Notes under the pieces: generated by a model | What the model was told of the DNA's origin: nothing | What the model saw: the letters and a program-made list of their open reading frames with translations, nothing else | Database searches by the model: none | Source: Vibrio crassostreae 9ZC13 | Lineage (GTDB): Bacteria > Pseudomonadota > Gammaproteobacteria > Enterobacterales > Vibrionaceae | NCBI RefSeq assembly: GCF_000272045.2 | Contig: NZ_AJYZ02000042.1 | Coordinates: 315,258 to 379,257, forward strand | Length of the DNA stretch: 64,000 nt | Direction: 5' to 3' | Shown: positions 45,544 through 54,189 of the stretch, one piece after another | Numbering within the stretch: the first letter of the stretch is position 1 | How the letters are laid out: each line of letters starts with the position of its first letter | Program-made: the position numbers and the translations under genes

Positions 45544-46789
45544 TTACACTCTGCGCTTTTTGAAAGCGTGCCAGCCAGCGCTGAGAATTGTTTTTACCAC
45601 CACACCGAGTGCGCTTAGTTTTGGGTCGGCGTTCTTGCCAGAGGCAATGCGCCACATCTGATGTTCATACCAAACCAGCCCGACCATCGCCACCTTGTCT
45701 AATGCGGGTTTTCCTGTGGTTGGCACCGTTAGTGGCATGCCGTGGCTAGGGTTTTCAATTAACTTGTTAGGGAAATCAGGATCAACCGCCATTGTTCGCG
45801 CAATACCAATAAAATCGGTCGCCGAGGTGTTTAATGCTTCATTCATTGCTTGCGCGGTTCGAAAACCACCCGTGACCACCAGCGGTGTACTCACGAGTTT
45901 TCTCGCCTTAACCATGTAATCCATAAAATACGCTTCACGTTTTACTGTGCTGGACTTGATTGATTCAGCTTTGCTCTTTGAACCCATCATTGATGGACTT
46001 TCATAGGTGCCGCCAGAGATCTCAATCAGGTCGATACCGTTATCACTCAGTGTTTGCACAACCTGCATCGACTCTTCTTCAGTGAAGCCACCTTTTCATG
46101 AAGTCGGCGCTGTTGAGCTTAATTCCGACAGGGAAATCTTCACCAACCTCTTTTCGAATCGCGCGATAAACCTCAAGCACGAAACGAAGTCTGTTTTCGA
46201 GTGAGCCACCCCATTTGTCTTGGCGTTGATTGTGTCTCGAAGACAAAAACTGACTCACGAGATAACCATGAGCACCGTGAATCTGCACGCCAGTAAAGCC
46301 TGCTTGTTTTGCAAGCTTTGCACTCAGCGAAAATTTATCAATGATTGCGATTATTTCTTTTTCAGCCAGAGCTCGTGGTGTATTGAAGCCTTTCTCTAAT
46401 CCACGCTCTAAAGAGATAGCCGAAGGCGCAACCGGGCTATCACATAAGAATTTAGGGATTTGTTTACCTGGGTGGTTCAATTGCATCCATATCTGCGAAC
46501 CATTTTGTGTTCCAGCCTTCGCCCACTCACGAAATACGCTTAAGTCACTTTGCTCATCCAACACAACGTTTTTAGGTTCACCAAGCGCACCTCTATCGAC
46601 CATCACGTTGCCCGTCATGGATAGGCCAATTCCTCCTTGAGCCCAACGCTGGTAAAGCGTGACTAAACCTTGCTTAGGGTTATGATGTTTATCACCTAGC
46701 TGTTCACTCATTGCCGATTTGAACAGGCGATTTTTGATCACTTGGCCATTAGGAAGAGAAAAAGGGTCGTTGAGGCAGATCGGATTCAT
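45544..46789 (-). pseudogene. Old-yellow-enzyme-family NADH:flavin oxidoreductase, frameshifted
   Basis: Two consecutive frames together encode a complete ~414-residue OYE-family FMN enzyme: MNPICLNDPFSLPNG... with QLNHPGKQ and GVQIHGAHGYLVSQFLS in the first, then ESMQVVQTLSDNGIDLIEIS and GIARTMAVDPDFP in the second. They meet at an AAAA run (46093-46096): dropping one A restores FMKGGFTEEES across the joint. The span of 1246 bases is one more than a multiple of three. Real inactivation or a homopolymer read error. Neighbour of nfsA, another flavin reductase. Confidence 0.85.
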
Positions 46790-46897
46790 GCGCGTGGTTA
46801 CTTTCTTGGGTTTATATATTGAGTCCAGTATGCCCTATTTTATCCGACAGTTTTTATCATTTAGTGCCTATTTCGAAGCAAGTTTCGCTCAATAATA

Positions 46898-46924
46898 AAA
46901 TGCCAGCGGCATAGCAGCTGGCAT
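46898..46924 (-). terminator. Hairpin with minus-strand T-run upstream of the OYE-like gene
   Basis: AATGCCAGC (46898-46906) / GCTGGCATT (46916-46924). On the minus strand TTTTATTATT follows. It is odd because it lies 109 bases before the OYE-like start, so it might be a leader attenuator or insulate the region from antisense transcripts. Confidence 0.5.
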
Positions 46925-46973
46925 TAATCGATTATAAATAGAATCTCAAAAACTGGGCTGACGCTGCTGAAAT

Positions 46974-47063
46974 ATGTCAACCAGAAAGGCTCGAACACCC
47001 TTTACGCTCATGGTAATTGTCGTTATTGTGATTCTCTACGCCATCATCACAAGGACTGTCTGA
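46974..47063 (+). CDS. Candidate 29-residue membrane protein upstream of nfsA
   Basis: ATG at 46974, TGA at 47061-47063, six bases before the nfsA ATG. Sequence: a basic STRKARTPF start, then a ~16-residue hydrophobic helix (LMVIVVIVILYAII) and a TRTV tail: the usual layout of tiny single-TM proteins. The ribosome site is weak. If translated, it would be coupled to nfsA, whose TGAGAG ribosome site overlaps this stop. Unrecognised. Confidence 0.45.
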   Translation: MSTRKARTPFTLMVIVVIVILYAIITRTV

Positions 47064-47068
47064 GAGTT

Positions 47069-47791
47069 ATGAACAGCACGATTGAAACTATTCTGGGGCA
47101 CCGCTCCATTCGTCAATATACAAATCAACCGATTGAAAAAGCACAACTTGATGTGATTATTCAGGCTGGTCTCGCGGCTTCATCATCGAGCTTACTGCAG
47201 GCTGTTTCTATCGTGAGAGTGACAGACACAGAGAAGCGCAAGTTGCTAGCTGAATACGCAGGCAATCAAGCTTACGTGGAGAACGCGGCTGAGTTTTTGG
47301 TGTTCTGTATCGACTATCAACGCCACGCTCAAATTAACCCTGAAGTGAAAACCGACTTTACTGAACTGACCCTGATTGGCGCGGTCGATTCTGGCATCAT
47401 GGCGCAAAACTGCATGCTGGCTGCTGAGTCTCTAGGTTTGGGTGGCGTTTACATTGGCGGGTTGCGTAACAGCGCACAACAAGTCGATGAACTGTTAGAA
47501 CTGCCACAGCACACCGCCGTGTTGTTCGGGATGTGCTTAGGTCACCCGGCACAACAACCAGAGGTGAAACCTCGCCTCCCTGCTCACGTAGTAATGCACG
47601 AAAACCAATACCAACCGCTGAGCCTAGATGAAATTGCCAGCTACGATGATTCGATGCAAAGCTACTACGCAAGCCGTTCAAGCAACCAAAAGCAGAGCAG
47701 TTGGTCACAGCAGATCACACAGAAACTCTCTGGTGAATCTCGCCCACATATCCTGCCTTACTTAAACAGCAAGCAGCTGACCAAGCGTTAA
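47069..47791 (+). CDS. nfsA: Oxygen-insensitive NADPH nitroreductase NfsA
   Basis: 240 residues, FMN-dependent, matching E. coli NfsA (240). HRSIRQYTNQPI at the N-terminus holds FMN-binding Arg/Ser, ASSSSLLQAVSI the loop, and IGGLRN (~128) and LGHPAQQPEVKPRLP (~155) the FMN and dimer segments. Reduces nitro compounds and quinones by two electrons. The stop codon is the first part of a CGTTAAGC tandem repeat. Confidence 0.93.
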   Translation: MNSTIETILGHRSIRQYTNQPIEKAQLDVIIQAGLAASSSSLLQAVSIVRVTDTEKRKLLAEYAGNQAYVENAAEFLVFCIDYQRHAQINPEVKTDFTELTLIGAVDSGIMAQNCMLAAESLGLGGVYIGGLRNSAQQVDELLELPQHTAVLFGMCLGHPAQQPEVKPRLPAHVVMHENQYQPLSLDEIASYDDSMQSYYASRSSNQKQSSWSQQITQKLSGESRPHILPYLNSKQLTKR

Positions 47792-47825
47792 GCCGTTAAG
47801 CCGTTAAGCCGTTAAGCCGTTAAGC
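47786..47825. repeat. Five tandem copies of CGTTAAGC at the nfsA stop
   Basis: Five exact 8-base units from 47786 to 47825. The nfsA stop TAA falls within unit 1. Slippage there would change only the 3' untranslated part after the stop. Confidence 0.9.
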
Positions 47826-47857
47826 GATTAGAGCTAGCAGCAAACAGCAGTACAAAC

Positions 47858-47892
47858 AAAAATGTCAGCGTAATATACGCTGACATTTTTAT
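47858..47892. terminator. Bidirectional terminator between nfsA and the phospholipase D gene
   Basis: AAAAATGTCAGCGTA (47858-47872) and TACGCTGACATTTTT (47876-47890) around a three-base loop, convergent genes. Confidence 0.88.
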
Positions 47893-47911
47893 TTATCCGG
47901 AGGCGGCTAGC

Positions 47912-49444
47912 TTACAGATATTTCTCAATCGGTAACAACTGTAGGAAGCCAGACTGCATTCGTTCCCATTGACCAGTGTCAGGTTCGCTGTCCCAACGTT
48001 GATCGCCTGAATACCAATACACATCGCCGTCTTCCAGTTCCAAGCGCCAGCTATTATCTTCACTCATCGCTTGCTCAATGGTGTCAGCTAACGTTTCAGC
48101 AATCTCTTTGTTCTCGATGATCAAAACCGATTCCGTATTGAGGTAGGTAGAACGCAGGTTGAAGTTAAATGAACCGATGCTCGCGATGCTGCGGTCGAAT
48201 ACGACTGATTTAGCGTGCAAGCCATAGGCCGTTTCAGGCGCACATTTAGACACGTCTTGAGTCGATGCTTCACACAGCTTAGATTCTGGTTTTAGCTCAA
48301 ACAGATCGATGCCATGCTCCAACATGTCGTAACGTCTGCCTGCATAAGCAGAATGATTAGTCACCAGATCATTAGACGCCATAGAGTTAGTTAGCGCTTT
48401 TATCTCAACGCCCTTATTGTTCAACACTTGCCACTCTTCAAGCTGACCATCATCGAATACAAGGTAAGCCGATTCCAATAAGATCTCTTGTTTCGATTCA
48501 CTCGCTAACTTACCTAGAAGAATCGCGGTCGCTTTCGGTTCATCGGTATTGTCTGAATCATCAGGAACAGGCTGATCGTAAACAAAACGCGCATTCACCC
48601 ATGCCATCTCACCAATCACCTCTTTCAGCAAACTATCAGCAGCCTTACGATCTAGTGGCAATTCCGGGTAATTTTGATAATGCGGAACGACAATATTATC
48701 TATCTTCGAGAGATCAGGTTGTTCGTCATCATCCAGCATATCGACAGGGTAAGACCAACGGCTGTTCCAGTATTCAACAAAACTGGTTTGGATGGTGTTA
48801 ACTACCGAGCCCATGACTAATACATCGCGGTCTCGGAAATTGATTTCATCAGAAAGGTCAAAGTATTCATCACCGATATTACGGCCACCCACCACAGACA
48901 AAGTACCATCGACGGTAAACGACTTATTGTGCATACGGCGATTTAAACGAGAAAAGTCGCCGACAAAGCTCAGCCATTTACTGAAGCCACGGCGTGTTGG
49001 TGTTGGATTGAAGATACGAATCTCGACGTTCGGGTGTGCATCCAGTGCCGACAGCAACCCTTCACGTTCGTTGAGGTTGATATCATCCAGCATTACGCGA
49101 ACCTTCACACCGCGCTCGGCCGCTGCTAATAAACGGCTAGCGAGATAGCTGCCCGATTCGTCAGAGTTCCAGATGTAATATTGAATGTCGATGGTGTGCT
49201 CGGCACTTTCGACCAGCGCTAATCGCTGTGCCAAGGCATCCCAACCAGACTCTTGCAGACGAACCGCAGTGGTGCCTTGCTCTAAAGCTTCAGGCTGAAA
49301 TTCATTGGTTAGAACCGATAAAGAACTAGGTGCAGGAGAGGTTGGCGGTTCTGTTGGATGATCGATGCCTTCAGGAAGTGAAGAACACCCACCTAAAACG
49401 GCGATTAAGATTAACGTTAAACTGATGCGTTGGTGCACAGGCAT
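47912..49444 (-). CDS. Phospholipase D-family lipoprotein (cardiolipin synthase C-like)
   Basis: 510 residues. Lipoprotein signal: VHQRISLTLILIAVLGGC, lipobox VLGG-Cys. Two HKD motifs: HNKSFTVD at ~175 and HAKSVVFD at ~420, each with the downstream GGRNIGDEYFD or GSFNFNLRS segment. ClsC/YmdC-like, but the lipobox suggests an envelope location. Likely phospholipid transfer or hydrolysis. Confidence 0.88.
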   Translation of the reverse strand: MPVHQRISLTLILIAVLGGCSSLPEGIDHPTEPPTSPAPSSLSVLTNEFQPEALEQGTTAVRLQESGWDALAQRLALVESAEHTIDIQYYIWNSDESGSYLASRLLAAAERGVKVRVMLDDINLNEREGLLSALDAHPNVEIRIFNPTPTRRGFSKWLSFVGDFSRLNRRMHNKSFTVDGTLSVVGGRNIGDEYFDLSDEINFRDRDVLVMGSVVNTIQTSFVEYWNSRWSYPVDMLDDDEQPDLSKIDNIVVPHYQNYPELPLDRKAADSLLKEVIGEMAWVNARFVYDQPVPDDSDNTDEPKATAILLGKLASESKQEILLESAYLVFDDGQLEEWQVLNNKGVEIKALTNSMASNDLVTNHSAYAGRRYDMLEHGIDLFELKPESKLCEASTQDVSKCAPETAYGLHAKSVVFDRSIASIGSFNFNLRSTYLNTESVLIIENKEIAETLADTIEQAMSEDNSWRLELEDGDVYWYSGDQRWDSEPDTGQWERMQSGFLQLLPIEKYL

Positions 49445-49889
49445 GTATCTGACTTCCTTTTCACGATGGCGTCTTTAGAAACTTTCCGTACAGCTTTTCA
49501 ATGAACAAGCTATTCCGATCTATTCATTGATTATTACTGCTAAAGCCTGAAATTTATAGGTAATTATCCAGTATAAATTTAAAGGTCGGTAAATTGGCCC
49601 ACAAATCACTTAAGTTGGGTGAGTGCCAAACAGTATAAACTCAGCGGCTTTTCGACCATGTCAATGGTGAGCTCTATTCGGTCTGGGTGATGCTTCACCA
49701 TTGTTTGGAGATCTAGTTTCACCGCTTGATTTCACACTAACAGGCGTGTCGACTTACTTATATGAGATTGTGCAAACGCATTACTTACGTAAGCGCTAAA
49801 GCTGTTGTTCATCTAAGGGGCATGTAAGGATCAACACCGAAAACATTGTTCACGCTACATAACGTTTATCGTCCCTACACAAGCCTTCC
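49445..49889. other. 445-base region between PLD and LysR genes
   Basis: Holds the PLD promoter and a possible small ORF on the minus strand (49606-49722). Beyond that I saw no hairpin, repeat or convincing operator. Confidence 0.5.
49606..49722 (-). CDS. Possible small ORF (38 residues)
   Basis: Frame GTG 49722 (or ATG 49701) to TGA 49606-49608 reads MKLDLQTMVKHHPDRIELTI followed by DMVEKPLSLYCLALTQLK. The composition is protein-like, but there is no clear ribosome site and a stop lies just upstream of the GTG. It could be the tail of a decayed gene or chance. Confidence 0.3.
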   Translation of the reverse strand: MKLDLQTMVKHHPDRIELTIDMVEKPLSLYCLALTQLK

Positions 49890-50771
49890 CTACAAGCTCA
49901 AACGGGGCTGAATAAAGTCGATAAACGCCGAGATACGTTTAGAGACCGATGACGACTTGTAGTAAACCGCATTCACTCGCTCTCGGTCTGTGTTGGCAAG
50001 TTTGTCTTGTTCCAGAATAGGGATTAGGCGACCCGCAGCCATATCTTCCTGCACCATAAACCCCGATAAACAAGCAATCCCATTTCCAGCTAAGACTAGT
50101 TGACGCACGGTTTCACCATTACTGGCTGTCACAGTAGGCGCGACATCACTTTGGTTTGGTAAAGGCCAATGGTTAAGCACTTTGTTACCCGCAAACCCCA
50201 CAATTTGATGCGAACTCAAATCTTCAGGTTTGGTGGGCAGCCCACGCTTAGCGAGATAATCAGGTGACGCCACAATATGGAGTAAACTTTTTCCTAACGG
50301 GCGAGCGTGCAGTGTTGAATCGGACAACTTACCGATTCGAATCGCAACATCAGTTCTCTTTTCGAGAAGATCAACGAAGCCTTCGTTGGAAGTGAGTTCC
50401 AACTCAATGTCTGGGTAAGCCTCTTTGAATGACTGCACCAACGGCACTAGCTGATGGAATACGAATGGACTGGCGGCATCGACTCTTAAACGACCTTTTG
50501 GCAACTCTCCGCGCGACACGATTTCTTCTTCCGCGCTCTGAATCATCTGTAATCCCACCCTGACTGAATCGACAAACTGCCGCCCTTCCTCCGTCAATTC
50601 CACGCGTCTCGTTGTTCGGTTGAATATTGAGACGCCGAGTTGCGACTCAACCTTACTCACCGAACGAGACACCTTGGCGACCTGCACATCCAGCGCCTCT
50701 GCCGCCGCAGAAAAACCACCAGCATCGACAACGGTGAGTACCATTTCTAAATCATCTGAACGGGTTAACAT
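49890..50771 (-). CDS. LysR-family regulator divergent from an MFS exporter
   Basis: 293 residues. Winged helix-turn-helix (MVLTVVDAGGFSAAAEALDVQVAKVSRSV) and an effector domain with LSDSTLHARPLGKSLL. Faces the MFS gene over 281 bases and probably regulates it. Confidence 0.9.
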   Translation of the reverse strand: MLTRSDDLEMVLTVVDAGGFSAAAEALDVQVAKVSRSVSKVESQLGVSIFNRTTRRVELTEEGRQFVDSVRVGLQMIQSAEEEIVSRGELPKGRLRVDAASPFVFHQLVPLVQSFKEAYPDIELELTSNEGFVDLLEKRTDVAIRIGKLSDSTLHARPLGKSLLHIVASPDYLAKRGLPTKPEDLSSHQIVGFAGNKVLNHWPLPNQSDVAPTVTASNGETVRQLVLAGNGIACLSGFMVQEDMAAGRLIPILEQDKLANTDRERVNAVYYKSSSVSKRISAFIDFIQPRLSL

Positions 50772-51052
50772 GAGGCTCCTTCGCTATCTTCATTTTGTTT
50801 AATGTCATCTCGCTTGTGCTCATCACAGCTCAAATCATCTGAGTCTTTGCGATCTCATCAGCTTAATCCAATGATCGGTTAACTCTCCAATTATTGCAAA
50901 TAACACAAAGGTTATTTGTTAATGATGGCATTTTTCACAAATATATTTTGCTAGATAATCCTCGCCATCAAACGAAGCGCTCCTATTGCAGTCACAAGCT
51001 GCCCCATTTTATCGCGCTCGGTATTTAACAAAGAACAGTAAGAGAGATGATT

Positions 51053-52240
51053 ATGCCATTAGCATTACTTGCATTGACGCTCAGCGCCTTTGCCATCGGA
51101 ACCACAGAATTTGTCATCGTAGGCTTGATTCCTACCATGGCGAGCGACTTGAATGTATCTCTGCCATCGGCAGGCCTATTAGTCAGTTTATACGCGCTTG
51201 GCGTTGCCATTGGCGCACCAGTAATAACGGCATTAACCGGCAAATGGAATCGTAAGGCGGTGTTGCTGACCGTGATGGCATTGTTTGTCATTGGTAACTT
51301 ATTGGCGTGGCAAGCTCCGGGTTATAACACGCTGATCGCCGCACGAATTTTGACTGGCCTTGCCCATGGCGTGTTCTTCTCGATTGGATCGACCATCGCG
51401 ACAGGTTTGGTTTCAAAAGATAAAGCAGCCAGTGCCATTGCGATCATGTTTACAGGTTTAACGGTTGCATTGGTAACCGGCGTACCACTGGGCACTTATA
51501 TCGGGCAAACCTTTGGCTGGCAAGCGACCTTCTTGATAGTGGCTCTGCTTGGTCTTATTGCTCTTATCGGTAGCGCTATCTTGGTTCCAAGCAACCTTAA
51601 GCAACCACCAGCGGCGAAGATTTCGGCACAACTAAAGGTTCTAACTCAACCACGCTTACTGTTGGTTTACGCTATCACAGCACTAGGTTATGGCGGCACA
51701 TTCACAGCGTTTACGTTCCTTGCTCCAATACTGGAAAATGTATCAGGATTTGATTCGAGCTCAATCAGCTTAATCATGTTGGTTTACGGTGTGTCAGTGG
51801 CGGTCGGTAACATCTGGGGCGGAAAAATGGCCGACAAGATGGGCCCAATTAAAGCACTGACCGTTATCTTCTCTGGTTTAGCCGCAGTACTGGTGGTATT
51901 CAACTTTACCGCAGTAAACCCTTACGCAGCTGTTGCTACCATTTTGGTTTGGGGTGCATTCGCATTCGGTAACGTTCCAGGACTACAAGTGTATGTTGTG
52001 AAACTGGCTGAGAAATACACACCAGACGCCGTCGATGTCGCTTCTGGATTGAACATTGCAGCCTTCAACGTCGGTATTGCATTAGGCTCATGGGGCGGTG
52101 GTTTGATTGTCGCGAAATCTGGATTAATGAACACCCCTTGGGTAGGTGCTGTGATCGTTTTGATCGCTCTTGTTCTGACTCGATTCAGTGGTGCGTTAGA
52201 TAAAAAGCAAGCACAACAAGCTGTTCCATCTAGCATCTAG
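51053..52240 (+). CDS. MFS exporter (AraJ/YdhP-like)
   Basis: 395 residues from the ATG at 51053, which has AGAGAG at a good distance; the ATG at 51047 abuts that site. Twelve TM helices. FAIGTTEFVIVGLIPTMASD is the DHA12-type TM1 signature, with GKWNRK in the TM2-3 loop. Probably exports a sugar, purine or drug-like compound. The last codons and the stop lie inside a CATCTAG tandem repeat. Confidence 0.88.
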   Translation: MPLALLALTLSAFAIGTTEFVIVGLIPTMASDLNVSLPSAGLLVSLYALGVAIGAPVITALTGKWNRKAVLLTVMALFVIGNLLAWQAPGYNTLIAARILTGLAHGVFFSIGSTIATGLVSKDKAASAIAIMFTGLTVALVTGVPLGTYIGQTFGWQATFLIVALLGLIALIGSAILVPSNLKQPPAAKISAQLKVLTQPRLLLVYAITALGYGGTFTAFTFLAPILENVSGFDSSSISLIMLVYGVSVAVGNIWGGKMADKMGPIKALTVIFSGLAAVLVVFNFTAVNPYAAVATILVWGAFAFGNVPGLQVYVVKLAEKYTPDAVDVASGLNIAAFNVGIALGSWGGGLIVAKSGLMNTPWVGAVIVLIALVLTRFSGALDKKQAQQAVPSSI

Positions 52241-52268
52241 CATCTAGCATCTAGCATCTAGCATCTAG
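52227..52268. repeat. Six tandem copies of CATCTAG across the MFS stop codon
   Basis: Exact 7-base units from 52227 to 52268. The stop TAG (52238-52240) is in unit 2. Gain or loss of units upstream of the stop would alter the C-terminal residues. Confidence 0.92.
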
Positions 52269-52284
52269 CAAGAATAGAAAAAAC

Positions 52285-52310
52285 AAAGCCCGAACCTAGG
52301 TTCGGGCTTT
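52285..52310. terminator. Palindromic bidirectional terminator
   Basis: 26-base perfect palindrome around CCTAGG, AAAGCCCGAACC / GGTTCGGGCTTT, between convergent genes. Confidence 0.88.
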
Positions 52311-52328
52311 ATCAATTCAATCTGATTA

Positions 52329-52889
52329 TTACTCGTTATCGATCGCTTTCAGCACTTTACATGGATTACCGACTGCAACCACATTGGCTGGGATGTCTTT
52401 GGTTACGACACTGCCCGCGCCAATCACGCTGTTTTCGCCAATGGTGACACCGGGGCAGATAATTACACCACCGCCAAGCCAAACATTGTTGCCAACATTA
52501 ATCGGTGTGCCAAACTCAACGCCTTCTTCTACACGGCCTTTCACATCGAGTGGGTGACCTGCAGTCAGGATTTGAACGTTCGGACCAAGCAGCACATTGT
52601 CGCCAATAGTCACTTCAGCCACATCCAAAATCACGCAGTTAAAGTTAGCGTAGAAGTTCTTGCCTAGCTTGATGTTCGAGCCGTAGTCACAACGAAATGG
52701 AGGTTCTAAATGCGCATTTTCACAGTCCGGAATGAGCTCTTGCGTTGCTGCTTCCCATTCAGATGTGCCAGGAATACTGTTATTGAGTTTTTGAAGCACC
52801 TTGCGACATTCGATACGAGCTGCATAAAGCTCTTTATCCCAAGCCTGATAAGGTTCACCTGCTAGCATTTTTTGTTTTTCTGTTTTCAC
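52329..52889 (-). CDS. maa: Maltose/galactoside O-acetyltransferase family
   Basis: 186 residues, GTG start at 52889. MKTEKQKMLAGEPY is the Maa N-terminal domain; left-handed beta-helix hexapeptide repeats follow, with the catalytic His in LTAGHPLD (~115). Acetylates the 6-OH of glucose or maltose with acetyl-CoA. Third gene of the ascB-lacI-maa series. The start is the last unit of a 19-base tandem repeat. Confidence 0.85.
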   Translation of the reverse strand: MKTEKQKMLAGEPYQAWDKELYAARIECRKVLQKLNNSIPGTSEWEAATQELIPDCENAHLEPPFRCDYGSNIKLGKNFYANFNCVILDVAEVTIGDNVLLGPNVQILTAGHPLDVKGRVEEGVEFGTPINVGNNVWLGGGVIICPGVTIGENSVIGAGSVVTKDIPANVVAVGNPCKVLKAIDNE

Positions 52890-52962
52890 GTTACTTACCT
52901 GTTCTCACATCAATTAGCTATTTTCATATTACTTATCTAGCTCCACATTACTTAACTAATGG
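52887..52962. repeat. Four degenerate 19-base repeats over the maa start site
   Basis: Units at 52887-52905, 52906-52924, 52925-52943 and 52944-52962. In the maa reading direction each carries an AAGTAA-type stretch and ends in ATG or GTG; the last one is the real start GTG. Divergence between copies is about 30-50 percent, so the duplication is old. Confidence 0.65.
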
Positions 52963-53091
52963 TGGTCAATTCATCGACCAAAAACGCAATATCGCACATC
53001 TAAATAACAGTGAATAAGGAGTGTTTGAGCTTGGTTTAAGAGATGCGCAGCTCGTCACTTTTTGTAGGTAAAATATGAAATTCGAACAGTG

Positions 53092-54090
53092 CTAATTTAG
53101 CTTCGCTATCGAATCACGTAACACCAAACTACCAGTGGTATTGATGGTGGTCGCTTGCTCTGTTTCACCGACAATTTGCAGGATCGCCTTTTGCGTCATT
53201 TGCTCTAATGGCACACTCACAGACGTTAAGCTTGGCGTTAAAAACGCCCCCACTTTGCTGTTATCAAAGCCGACGATCGAAACATCTTGAGGCAATGAGT
53301 ACCCAAGTTCGGTTAACGCCTTAATCGCACCAATCGCCATATCATCGTTTTCAGACAAGATAGCAGTGAATGTGGTTCTGCTTTTTGCCAAAGCTTGAGC
53401 CGCGTGATAACCGCTCTCCATCGTCCAATCACCTTGAACAACGTTGGACTCATCCAATGCAACACCATGTTTAGTTAACACATCTTGATAGGCTTGGTAA
53501 CGCAGCTCATCGGTCGAAGAACCGGCTTTACCACGAATCACTGCAATATCGGTATGACCCTGCTCGATGATGTGTTCAACCATCAAACAAGCGCTCTGAT
53601 AATGGTCGGTGGTAATAGCATGATTGGGCTTCGACGGCATTTCTCGGTTGAGTACCAGAATCGGAGTGTCAGTGCTTTCGATGATCTGAGCTATCTCGCT
53701 TTCGGTTAAACATTGCGGATAGATGATGATGCCCGCGCACTTCATATCCAGCAGGAAATTGATCGCCTTTCTTTCGTCTTCAGCGCTGTGTTTGCCATCG
53801 GTGATCACCAATTGGTGATTCGACTTTTCGCTATAAGAAGCCGCGTGATACATCAAGGAAGAGAAGTAAGGGCCATTGAACAACTCATTGGTAATTACAA
53901 AGCCGATGAAATTGGTCTTCTTGGTCGCCAATTGCTGAGCCAACAAGTTCGGTCGATAACCTGTTTCTTGAATCGCATCAAATACCTTTTTCACCACATC
54001 TGGGCGCACGATGTTCTTGCCATTTAAGACACGAGAAACGGTCGATTTAGATACGCCTGCGCGGTTTGCGACATCAAGCATGGTTACCAT
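53092..54090 (-). CDS. LacI-family regulator (AscG-like)
   Basis: 332 residues. LacI helix-turn-helix (TMLDVANRAGVSKSTVSRVLNGK), hinge and periplasmic-binding-like domain. Placed 99 bases after ascB on the same strand. Two 14-base palindromes upstream of ascB are its expected operators. The AscG/cryptic beta-glucoside family is the closest fit. Confidence 0.88.
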   Translation of the reverse strand: MVTMLDVANRAGVSKSTVSRVLNGKNIVRPDVVKKVFDAIQETGYRPNLLAQQLATKKTNFIGFVITNELFNGPYFSSLMYHAASYSEKSNHQLVITDGKHSAEDERKAINFLLDMKCAGIIIYPQCLTESEIAQIIESTDTPILVLNREMPSKPNHAITTDHYQSACLMVEHIIEQGHTDIAVIRGKAGSSTDELRYQAYQDVLTKHGVALDESNVVQGDWTMESGYHAAQALAKSRTTFTAILSENDDMAIGAIKALTELGYSLPQDVSIVGFDNSKVGAFLTPSLTSVSVPLEQMTQKAILQIVGETEQATTINTTGSLVLRDSIAKLN

Positions 54091-54189
54091 TCGCTTCTTT
54101 TCCTTTATAAAAAATTAGCCGACATAGGCCGACTAATTCATTGCAAAATGACAGCTCACAGTTCACATAACTGCGCTGGGGAATGCATT

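Noticed and set aside
45361..45618. 85-codon frame covering the terminator at 45494
   Set aside because: It runs through a strong hairpin and antisense into the OYE-like gene.
47786..47825. Tandem array as a CRISPR
   Set aside because: Units are 8 bases with no spacers and no cas genes nearby.
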